From positions 18,733 to 82,732 of the forward strand of contig CAYNRR010000006.1 of assembly GCA_964400015.1 (NCBI GenBank): a DNA stretch of 64,000 nt, in the 5' to 3' direction. This document shows positions 52,592-60,360 of this stretch, one piece after another. Made by a program: the position numbers and the translations under genes. Numbering within the stretch: position 1 is the stretch's first letter; each line of letters begins with the position of its first letter. Under the pieces are notes generated by a model. That model was not told where the DNA came from. It worked only from the letters and a program-made list of their open reading frames with translations, and searched no databases. The stretch is from UBA1234 sp964400015. Lineage in GTDB: Bacteria; Bacillota; Clostridia; TANB77; UBA1234.

Positions 52592-54245
52592 CTAGTACGC
52601 AAGTTTCTTCTTTACTTCTCCTATTGTTGTATGACCTTGAAGTACTTTATTGAATGCATCTACTACTAAAGGTCTGTAACCTGTTTTATATGCTGCTGCT
52701 CTAATGTCTGTGATGCTTCCTTCTGATATTATTAAGTCTTTTATTTCGTCTGTAACTTCTAGAATTTCATTTGCTGCAATTCTTCCTTTAAATCCTGTAT
52801 GGTTACAGTTTTCGCAACCTACTGGTTCGTATGTTGTAGCTCCTTCTAAGTTGAATGTTGTATCATATCTTTTTGCTATTGCATTAAATTCTTCTATTTC
52901 TTTTTCATTTAATGGTCTTTGTTTTGCACAGTCTTTACATATTCTTCTTACAAGTCTTTGTGCTATTGATGTTGCTAAAACGCTTCCTACGTCATAGCTT
53001 GATATTCCCAATTTTCTAAAACGTGTTATAACCTCGATTGAGTCTACTGTATGTATTGTTGATAGCACGAAGTGACCTGTTTGTCCTGCTTGTACTGCTA
53101 TTTCTGCTGTTTCTTTATCACGAATTTCTCCGTAATAGTATGATGTCAGGGTCTTGTCTTAAGATTGTTCTTAGTGAGTCTGCGAATGAAACTCTTTTAT
53201 TAACTTCGACTTGGTTTAACCCTGGTATACGAATTTCAACTGGGTCTTCAACTGTTGTAATATTTACTTCTGGTTTATTTAATAATGCAAGTGCACTATA
53301 TAGTGTTGTTGTTTTACCTTCACCTGTTGGAGCTGCTATTACTGCGATACAGTTTCTCTTGTTAAAACATTTATTCATTACTGTTTCTTCATCTGGATAA
53401 CCTAGTTCTTGAAGTCCACTAAAGTGTGCTTCTTTTTTCATAAGTCTTAGAACGAATTTTTCACCATTTACATTCATCTGTGAAGATACACGGATGTTGT
53501 AATCTGGATATAACAAAATTCTACCATCTTGTGATAATTGAACTTCTTGGTGCATATTTGATATTGATTTTAATCTACCTATTACTTGAGCTTGTTTTGA
53601 TTTTTCAATATTCGCAACTACTAAAAGTTCACCATCTATTCTATATCTAACTCTTACTTTGTCTTCCATTGGTTCGATATGAATATCACTTGTTCTTTTT
53701 GCCATAGCTGATCTTATAATGTTGTCTATAAGTTGTGATGTATCTTTTCCATATGAATCAAGTGCTCTATCATCTTCTATTTTACTTTCAATGCTTTTTA
53801 CTATTGTATCTATATATGATTCAAAAGTAACGTAACTGTCCATTGATAATCCTTTGCTTAAAAGTATAAGACGAATCATCTTTTGAACATCTTTATCTGT
53901 TGGATCAGCGAATGCTACTTTTATTCTATTTTCATTTATTTCAAATGGCATTACTTTATGCTGTTTTACTATATCCATTGATATATATTGCGTGAAGTTA
54001 AATCTAAAACTTGCTGGATCTAGTTGAACTGCTTTAAATCCAATAACTTCTCCGATTGTATTTATAAGTTCTTGGTCATTACAAATTTGTAATGCGTGGA
54101 ATGCTTCACCAAGCTTTATTCCTCTGTGCATTCGTTGATATTCTATTGCTTTATCAATATCAGAATCTTTAATTAAACCTTTTCTGATTAACGCAACACC
54201 CAAAGGTACTTTTTTTGTATTTGCATTATTATCAAAGATTGCCAT
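52592..54245 (-). CDS. pilB: type IV pilus extension ATPase PilB, needs a +1 shift at CGG
   Basis: The gene has 1654 bases, one more than a multiple of three, and gives 550 residues, the usual length. The N-terminal domain, IAAPTGEGKTTTLYSALALL (Walker A) and VEDPVEIRIPGLNQVEV (Asp box) are in frame 0. Frame 0 then reads RQDPDIILL, meets CGG at 53132-53130 and stops three codons later. Skipping the C gives GEIRDKETAEIAVQAGQTGH, the Walker B/His-box region of every GspE-family ATPase, and the frame continues through the CxxC zinc motifs CKDC and CENC to the end. PilB drives pilus assembly through PilC. Without the shift the protein lacks its catalytic glutamate. Confidence 0.9.
53130..53132 (-). 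other. CGG +1 frameshift site in pilB
   Basis: Context is CTA TTA CGG AGA in frame 0 and TTA (C) GGA GAA after the shift, restoring the DPDIILLGEIRD Walker B motif. Confidence 0.88.
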
Positions 54246-54368
54246 TTATAATCCTCCTCTTTTGTACATCTCTATAATCACTATCATATATTATTTTATA
54301 AATATTGATTTAATAAGTCAATAATAAACAAGTAACTTCAATTATTTAGTTATTTTAGAAAATTTATC

Positions 54369-54563
54369 CTATCTATCTAATTTATCAGCAATTTCATACG
54401 CTCTTGAAATGTCACTAGAATAAGTTTCTTGTATTTGTTCTATTTGCATTTCTTGAAGCTTGTACATGCTTACACTTCTACCATATAACGCAATTCCATA
54501 TAATGAAAAAACTAACATAGCCATAAGTGCTGTTAATGTTATTGAACCTCTATTATTAAACAT
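54369..54563 (-). CDS. small pilin-like protein
   Basis: The 64-residue product starts at ATG 54563 (MFNNRGSITLTALMAMLVFSLYG) after AAGGAAGGTG. The basic leader, Gly and hydrophobic helix resemble a prepilin or a PilX-like minor pilin, although no Glu is found at +5 and the globular part is very short. It lies between another pilin-like gene and pilB. Confidence 0.65.
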   Translation of the reverse strand: MFNNRGSITLTALMAMLVFSLYGIALYGRSVSMYKLQEMQIEQIQETYSSDISRAYEIADKLDR

Positions 54564-54579
54564 ATCTAATGCACCTTCC

Positions 54580-55077
54580 TTAATATCCTTTACCAACTTT
54601 TAGATAAAGTTCTCCTCCATCATAATTTGAATCAACTACATTTATGATTACCCATTTTTCTACATCGTCTTGCAAGTAATTGTCGTTTGCTTGTTCATAG
54701 TCAAATGATAAGTTGCTCATATTATCTGCTATTAGCACATCGTTACGATATAATTCATAGATGTCGTATGTTTGGTTTGTATCTTTTTTTGTGTTTGCTC
54801 TATATTTTATTTTGTATTCTACACCGTTATCTAATAACAAATAATCTTTTGCATATTGTTTTATTTCTCTTGCTGATTTTATATCGGAAATCAACATACT
54901 TCTTACTTTTAGTAAGTCGTTTATTCCTTCACTTTTTTGTGATAATTCTGCTATTTGAGACATATAGTTTACATTCAAGAATGTAAATGATGCTAATACT
55001 ATTACTGAAACAACTACATATACACTTAATGAGGTTAGTGTAACACCTTTATTACTTTTTTTACGCACCAAGGTCAC
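54580..55077 (-). CDS. minor pilin-like protein
   Basis: The 165-residue protein begins MTLVRKKSNKG/VTLTSLSVYVVVSVIVLAS, a prepilin signal and helix without Glu at +5, followed by a short globular domain. It starts at GTG 55077 or 55068 and overlaps the previous pilin-like gene by 17 bases, so it is translationally coupled. It is probably a PilW-like minor pilin. Confidence 0.75.
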   Translation of the reverse strand: MTLVRKKSNKGVTLTSLSVYVVVSVIVLASFTFLNVNYMSQIAELSQKSEGINDLLKVRSMLISDIKSAREIKQYAKDYLLLDNGVEYKIKYRANTKKDTNQTYDIYELYRNDVLIADNMSNLSFDYEQANDNYLQDDVEKWVIINVVDSNYDGGELYLKVGKGY

Positions 55078-55525
55078 TACCCCCTATCTTTAGAGTTTTT
55101 AATGTTAATGTTCTTTTGCTTGAGTTATCATTATTTTTAGTGTAAAATTCTGCATTTGCTGTTAACATTTTTACTTTTGAGTCTTCGTAAGTTTTGCCGT
55201 TTTTTGCAGGCAATGTTTCTAATGTTGTTGTTATTGTTAATTTATGTTTGTCTATTGTTGTAACAGTAACTCTTTTTGTTTTGGTGTTTTCTTGTATAAC
55301 TGTATCTGCTGGATTATCTGTAATATCGAAATTGGCATTGTCTAATAATTCTCTTTCAACCGCTCTTACTAGATAATTCATTACTATGTTTTGTTGTTCT
55401 ATAAATCTATACGTGTTATATGTTCCTTTTAACATAGTAACACCATAAACCATAAATATTGTTATTAAAACAAGTCCTACACCTATTTCTAATAGTGAAT
55501 ATCCCTTTTGTGATTTTGGATTCAT
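55061..55525 (-). CDS. minor pilin-like protein with classical leader
   Basis: The 154-residue protein starts MNPKSQKG/YSLLEIGVGLVLITIF; Glu is at +5, as in classical type IV pilins and pseudopilins. The globular part is about 120 residues. It lies directly after the prepilin peptidase gene. Confidence 0.8.
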   Translation of the reverse strand: MNPKSQKGYSLLEIGVGLVLITIFMVYGVTMLKGTYNTYRFIEQQNIVMNYLVRAVERELLDNANFDITDNPADTVIQENTKTKRVTVTTIDKHKLTITTTLETLPAKNGKTYEDSKVKMLTANAEFYTKNNDNSSKRTLTLKTLKIGGSDLGA

Positions 55526-55544
55526 TATTCACACTCCTTACAAA

Positions 55545-56360
55545 TCAAATCATTGTAATGTTTATTAGTTCTGCAATACTTCCACAATACGGTGCAAGTA
55601 TTATTACCACAGCTGTTGATATACTTAATAAAAATCCGAATGGAATTTTTATTTCTTTCTTTTTTATTTTTAATGTTATTACATAGATTATTCCTAATAC
55701 TATTGCAAGTAATATCGATAAGCTTTGCATTCCAAAACCTAAAAACAAACCAATTAGTGCTATGTATTCGATATCACCAAAACCTATTGGCAAATCTTCT
55801 GATTTTTTTATTGTCTTTATTGCTAGATTTATTAAGAAAAATACAAGTGGATATGCAATGAAACCTACTAGTGCATATTTCATTGATAGTCCTTTATAAG
55901 TATTAAAAATTCCATATGCCATCGCTACAACTAGTCCGTATAAAATTGTTCCATCATGTATTGTGAATGTTTCTTTATCTATTCCACCAATTATGAATAC
56001 AGCACATAAGAACAGATATATAAATGCTAAGTTTATAAATTCAATCATTGTACTAAATGCTGATATTTTTAAGCTTAATGCTACTAACAAAAAAACTAGT
56101 CCTGAAAAAGTTTCTAATAGTATATATCTACTTCTTATTTTTTCTTTACAGTATCTACATTTTCCACCTAAGAATATATAGCTCCATATTGGTATTAAAT
56201 CTAAAAAATTTAATTTGTGATTGCATGATGTGCAATGTGATCTAACGTATGTGATATTTTCTTTTCGTGGTAGTCTGTATACTGCCAACGTGAAAAAGCT
56301 GCCAAATACTGACCCCATTATAAATAGTGCTGTGTATAAAAATATTTCTATAAATAACAT
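55545..56360 (-). CDS. pilD: prepilin peptidase PilD (A24 family)
   Basis: The 271-residue membrane protein has the N-terminal domain with two CxxC pairs (CTSC and CRYC, the methylase zinc site) and the aspartate motifs GGIDKET and GFGDIEY (GxGD). It cleaves prepilin leaders after Gly and methylates the new N-terminus. Its substrates are likely the pilin-like proteins of this operon and the giant protein at 34508-37711. Confidence 0.94.
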   Translation of the reverse strand: MLFIEIFLYTALFIMGSVFGSFFTLAVYRLPRKENITYVRSHCTSCNHKLNFLDLIPIWSYIFLGGKCRYCKEKIRSRYILLETFSGLVFLLVALSLKISAFSTMIEFINLAFIYLFLCAVFIIGGIDKETFTIHDGTILYGLVVAMAYGIFNTYKGLSMKYALVGFIAYPLVFFLINLAIKTIKKSEDLPIGFGDIEYIALIGLFLGFGMQSLSILLAIVLGIIYVITLKIKKKEIKIPFGFLLSISTAVVIILAPYCGSIAELINITMI

Positions 56361-56388
56361 TTTTCTTCTCTTTTCTTTTAAAAATTAA

Positions 56389-56412
56389 GGGACAAGTTTT
56401 TATTCTTGTCCC
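56389..56412 (-). terminator. hairpin inside the pil operon, possible attenuator
   Basis: GGGACAAG and CTTGTCCC pair around an A-rich loop, followed by a weak T-rich tail on the minus strand, between the 56429-56788 gene and pilD. It may partly terminate or protect the upstream message. Confidence 0.55.
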
Positions 56413-56428
56413 TATATTAGCAATTATT

Positions 56429-56788
56429 TTACTGTGTTATATCTCCAGAAGTACCAACCATTTCTGTTGGTAAATCACTGCCTGTATCATTTGATACAAA
56501 AGGATTTATAGTTCCTTGAATATATCTTAATTCTGTTGTATAAGTATCTAATTCTCCAGTTAATGTTTCATATTTTTGCGTTGGATTTTGTTCATCTTGA
56601 ATGTCTGCGTTTATTACTATATATTTATCTCTTTGAACTGATGCATATATATCTGTTTTTGCTTTTTCTATTTGAACATCATTTGTAAGATAATCTTTGA
56701 ATAGAAATACGTTAAGTCCTAAGGCAATTACAACTAATCCTAAGCATATTGCTACTTCTTTTAAAACAAGCATTGTATTTTCTTTCAT
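56429..56788 (-). CDS. small membrane protein of the pil operon
   Basis: The 119-residue protein has one N-terminal helix (about 8-27, VLKEVAICLGLVVIALGLNVFLF) and a short coil-rich outer part. Its position after pilO fits an accessory assembly protein; I do not recognise the family, and similarity to PilP cannot be shown. Confidence 0.7.
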   Translation of the reverse strand: MKENTMLVLKEVAICLGLVVIALGLNVFLFKDYLTNDVQIEKAKTDIYASVQRDKYIVINADIQDEQNPTQKYETLTGELDTYTTELRYIQGTINPFVSNDTGSDLPTEMVGTSGDITQ

Positions 56789-56790
56789 AA

Positions 56791-57414
56791 TTATCTAGCC
56801 TCCTGTTCTAATTGTTGGTCTGGCGATGTAACTACATTTATGTCTTCAACTGTGAACTTAGCTTTTACTTCTTTATCTGAGCTTGCACCTTCTATTACAA
56901 TTCCATTTAATTTAAAGTTTAGTTCATCATCATTTTGAATGTCATAAATGAAGTTAATTACTGAAACATAAGAACCTGTTATATTAAAGTCTAATGTTGC
57001 TGTTTCAGATTTTGGTGTCATTTTGAATTTTACTGCATTATCATTGGCATAATTTCCAACTTTAATCCATAAATAATCCAACAAATATATTTCTATTTTA
57101 TTAGCTTCGGCAATTTGTTCTACGTTTGCTGTACTTTTTAATTGTTCATAAGCGTCTTTCTTTTCTGCGTAATTTTTTAATTCAGTGTCTACTTCTCCAC
57201 TCGCATTTGGAATTCCACTTTTGTTTAAATTATTTAGTTCTTTTACTTTAGAATCAAATTCCGATTTTTCTTCTTTTAATTGTTCATATGATGGAACTGG
57301 AAATTGTAACGAAAATTTTTCTGTTACAATTCCTACATATCCATTTTTCAAAGCTGTAAAACTACCATAAACAGATATTATTACAACTAAAGCTAATATT
57401 ATTTTTTTACTCAT
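56791..57414 (-). CDS. PilO-like pilus assembly protein
   Basis: The 207-residue protein starts at ATG 57414 (MSKKIILALVVIISVYG), overlapping the preceding stop codon (ATGAGTAA). It has one N-terminal helix, a coiled coil and a ferredoxin-like outer domain, the plan of PilO. PilO joins PilM and PilN in the alignment subcomplex of the pilus machine. Confidence 0.82.
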   Translation of the reverse strand: MSKKIILALVVIISVYGSFTALKNGYVGIVTEKFSLQFPVPSYEQLKEEKSEFDSKVKELNNLNKSGIPNASGEVDTELKNYAEKKDAYEQLKSTANVEQIAEANKIEIYLLDYLWIKVGNYANDNAVKFKMTPKSETATLDFNITGSYVSVINFIYDIQNDDELNFKLNGIVIEGASSDKEVKAKFTVEDINVVTSPDQQLEQEAR

Positions 57415-59170
57415 GGCATAACCCCGTAACAATAATTTTTATATTTCCACTATCACTAACTACTTCCATGTCAACATCTTTTAGGACTTTTGCTAGTTTT
57501 AATTTTGATACAAAATATCCTAACTGTGCATATTGACCTGATTCTGCTTCCATTTTTACTGCACCATTTTTGTCGACTGTTATAGATGTTACTTTTACGT
57601 TTGATGGCATTATGAACATCAATTCACTTAAAAAGTTAGGTATATTAAAGTCATTTGCTTTCTCTAAAGCTGATTGATTGATTTTTACAAGTATTGCTGA
57701 TAATTTGTTTGTTACTTCTACGTAATCATCTGCTACACCTTTTAAGTACTCTGCATCACTTTTTGCTGCTGATATCGTGTTGTTTGCTGTTGCAATTTCT
57801 TTTTTAACTTGTGTGGTTTTATCAAGCATTTGATTGCTAATCAATGTTGCAGCAATACAATAAGTTATTAAAAACGTTGCTGAAAATGTTGCTAGTTTAA
57901 CTAGTGATGAGTCTATTCTTCCATAGCCTGTTGCTGGTTCTTCTTCATTTTCACCTGTTCCAATTGATGTATCTGAATTTCCTTGTAGCAGTCCTTCATC
58001 AAATGCAACGTTTCTCTTCTTTTTCTTTTTCTTCACTGGTGCATTTGCTTTTTTCATAAAGTCAGTTGCTTGTTTTTTGTAGTCCAAAAACTTTTCTTTA
58101 ATATGAAGTTCATCGAACTTTTTCTTCACACTGACAACACCAGCTGCCTTTTTAGCTATTGCATTGAAGTCTAAGTCTGGATCGCTCATTCCACATCCAT
58201 CTAGTGCTAATGCTATTGCACTGTTAACTTCAATTATTTCTTTTAGATTCGCTTGTTCTCTATAAACAAAGAATGGTCTTAATATTTCACATTCGCTATC
58301 TAAAAATACTTCACTAAAATATAAATCAATATTATTTATTATAGCACCTGTACCTGTGATGTAGATTTTCTTTACATCTTTTAGGTATGGTGTTAATATT
58401 GCTTCTACTTGTTGACGTATATCGTATAAAACTGGAATTACTACATCTAATATATCTCTTGACTCATCATCTATATCGTAAGCATCTGATATGTATGCAG
58501 ATACTTTTTTACAAGCTTCATACGCTTTTGCTGTTGAATTATATTTTGTAGCAAGCTTTGTTATTATTTCTTGAGTTCCAAGTTGTATTGCACCTAAATA
58601 TTGAATTTCACTTCTATGGAATACTGTTATTGTTGTTTTGTCTTCTATATTTATTACAACTGATTCTTCGTCGATTGCTTGGTTTGGAAATAAGTTTTTA
58701 ACGCTGACTGGCAATGGCGATATGCTTGATATCTTGTAATCTCCAAAATTATTTCTTATGTTTGCAAGTTCACCTTTACTTGATGTAACACATAAAACAA
58801 GTTTTTTATCTAGTGAGCCACTGTTTTCTGCAACTTTCGTTCTCATTTCTAAAACTGAAGAATGAAGAGCATTTTCTCCTTTTCTTTCTGCATACTCAGA
58901 CATTATGAAATCCATCATGTCTTTTTTCTTTAGATTACTGAACACATGCGTTAAGTTGTAATCTTCACTCGATAGAGCTAATGCTACAGTTGTTTGGTCC
59001 ATTCCTACTTCTTCTGCAATTTCACCCATTGTAACATGTATATTATCATAAAATTTGACGCCATAAGAATCAAGTGTTATTGACTGACCTGCGATTTTAT
59101 CTGTTGTAGTTGTTACTTTTGCGTATTTTATCATATTTTTGTCAGTATAAATTCCTAAGCAACTTGGCAT
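57407..59170 (-). CDS. PilM-PilN fusion protein of the type IV pilus
   Basis: The 587-residue protein begins MPSCLGIYTDKNMIKYAKV, an actin-like PilM domain (about 1-330) with TTITVFHRSEIQ and AIALALDGCG. A Lys-rich linker (KKKKKKRN) leads to a membrane helix (about 435-455) and a PilN-like coiled coil and ferredoxin-like domain with FIMPSNVKVTSITVDKNG. In most species PilM and PilN are separate, with PilM binding the cytosolic tail of PilN. Fusion makes the interaction permanent. Confidence 0.85.
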   Translation of the reverse strand: MPSCLGIYTDKNMIKYAKVTTTTDKIAGQSITLDSYGVKFYDNIHVTMGEIAEEVGMDQTTVALALSSEDYNLTHVFSNLKKKDMMDFIMSEYAERKGENALHSSVLEMRTKVAENSGSLDKKLVLCVTSSKGELANIRNNFGDYKISSISPLPVSVKNLFPNQAIDEESVVINIEDKTTITVFHRSEIQYLGAIQLGTQEIITKLATKYNSTAKAYEACKKVSAYISDAYDIDDESRDILDVVIPVLYDIRQQVEAILTPYLKDVKKIYITGTGAIINNIDLYFSEVFLDSECEILRPFFVYREQANLKEIIEVNSAIALALDGCGMSDPDLDFNAIAKKAAGVVSVKKKFDELHIKEKFLDYKKQATDFMKKANAPVKKKKKKRNVAFDEGLLQGNSDTSIGTGENEEEPATGYGRIDSSLVKLATFSATFLITYCIAATLISNQMLDKTTQVKKEIATANNTISAAKSDAEYLKGVADDYVEVTNKLSAILVKINQSALEKANDFNIPNFLSELMFIMPSNVKVTSITVDKNGAVKMEAESGQYAQLGYFVSKLKLAKVLKDVDMEVVSDSGNIKIIVTGLCHE

Positions 59171-59194
59171 TTCTTTCCCTCTTTTCTTTTGAAT

Positions 59195-60079
59195 CTAATT
59201 ATACTCTTTTACTTCATCTTGAGAATTTGTTTCTTCCTCTTCTGGTTCTGGATTAAAATCGAATATTTCAAATCTTCTTAAAAACGTGAACATCTCTGCA
59301 TATGTCAATGGATTATCTAATTGCATTGTTCCGTTTGTGTATCCTACAAGAACACCTGCTTCTTCAAACTGATTTAAAACATCATCATCAGATAAATCTT
59401 GTTCAGATAGTAAACTAAACATTAGTATTAAGAATTCTTTTCTTGAAATGTCTCCAAAATAAGGTTTTATATTGTAATCTATTATTTCTTTGTAGGCAAC
59501 TTCACCAACATTGTACGCTGCAGTTGGTCCTAAGTTCTTTAATACCATGTTTCTATAACTTGAATCAGATATTAAAGTAGCTGCTTTATATTTTGCAAGA
59601 GAAAAGTATAAATATATATCTTTTAACGAATCTCTTGTTAGCATATCTGCATTGTTTGGTAAAGTTCCAACATTATGACCATCAACAACTGAACGCATAT
59701 GGTTAATGTATGTTACAACTTCTCTATATTCTTGTGGTGTTAACGAATCTTTTGAAATATATTTTTCAACATCTGCAACGATTCCTTCAAGTGCTTTGTT
59801 AAATGTACTAACATCTGTGACATTTTGCTTTACGTTTTGTTTTGGCATAACACCTTTCATACTTAAATATTTTATCAATATTGAATAAAAATTTGCATGC
59901 GAAACTTTATTGTTTAACGTAGAAGTACTTGTTATTGAAGTCAAACGTTTTTCTCTAGCCCATTCATATCCTGGCGTTGACCACGTCCACGCAGCAAAAG
60001 CAGAAGTCGAAAGTGTTGAAGCAACAATCGTCAATATAATTATTGATTTTATTATTCCTAAGCTATTTTTCTTCATCAT
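59195..60079 (-). CDS. exported protein with one SLH-like repeat, first gene of the pil operon
   Basis: The 294-residue protein has a signal peptide (about 1-30, ending in SAFAAW), a helical middle region, and a single SLH-like repeat near the C-terminus (LVGYTNGTMQLDNPLTYAEMFTFLRRF), then an acidic tail. It may link the pilus machine to the cell wall; that is inferred from position. The start ATG 60079 follows AAAAAAGGTGTGG. Confidence 0.75.
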   Translation of the reverse strand: MMKKNSLGIIKSIIILTIVASTLSTSAFAAWTWSTPGYEWAREKRLTSITSTSTLNNKVSHANFYSILIKYLSMKGVMPKQNVKQNVTDVSTFNKALEGIVADVEKYISKDSLTPQEYREVVTYINHMRSVVDGHNVGTLPNNADMLTRDSLKDIYLYFSLAKYKAATLISDSSYRNMVLKNLGPTAAYNVGEVAYKEIIDYNIKPYFGDISRKEFLILMFSLLSEQDLSDDDVLNQFEEAGVLVGYTNGTMQLDNPLTYAEMFTFLRRFEIFDFNPEPEEEETNSQDEVKEYN

Positions 60080-60107
60080 TCCACACCTTTTTTAGTAAAT
60101 TCTCGCA

Positions 60108-60129
60108 AATTCTTACTTGCGTAAGAATT
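60108..60129 (-). other. GNRA-capped hairpin in the pil operon leader
   Basis: AATTCTTAC and GTAAGAATT pair with a GCAA tetraloop on the minus strand, in the 5' untranslated region. Such compact hairpins often protect mRNA 5' ends or belong to larger folds. Confidence 0.5.
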
Positions 60130-60154
60130 GCCGTCTGTTCCATATTTCACATTT

Positions 60155-60183
60155 ATTTTATCTGTTTACTATATTAAAAGCAA
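60155..60183 (-). promoter_or_regulatory. possible promoter of the pil operon
   Basis: TTGCTT (60183-60178) and TAAAAT (60160-60155) are 17 bases apart on the minus strand. The -35 box is weak. Confidence 0.45.
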
Positions 60184-60303
60184 CCGATGTTACTAAAATG
60201 TAATAAACATGTAATAAAAAAGTAACTCTATTTTTACTTATAAATAATATGTCCTTTTATGTTTTATTTATTCATTTTAACGTGCTTCTAGCTTTTATTT
60301 AAT

Positions 60304-60346
60304 AAAAAATATGATCCAACTTGCTTAAGGTTGAATCATATTTTTC
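60304..60346 (-). terminator. terminator of ileS
   Basis: AATATGATTCAAC and GTTGGATCATATT form a stem with one G-U pair, followed by T6 on the minus strand. Confidence 0.85.
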
Positions 60347-60360
60347 AAATTTTATATTTG

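Noticed and set aside
52592..53068. Separate gene for the C-terminal half of PilB starting at GTG
   Set aside because: It starts in the middle of the conserved FVLSTIHTVDS segment, has no ribosome binding site and is continuous with the first part after a single-base shift.
8691..54245. Sequencing or assembly errors as the cause of the four frameshifts
   Set aside because: Errors would not all insert a C before GG, after a codon ending in A, and at positions that restore Gly in a conserved motif. No homopolymer is involved.
52592..54245. CGG reassigned to another amino acid (for example Gln or Trp)
   Set aside because: A sense reassignment keeps the frame, but each of the four genes is one base longer than a multiple of three and the homology continues only in the +1 frame.
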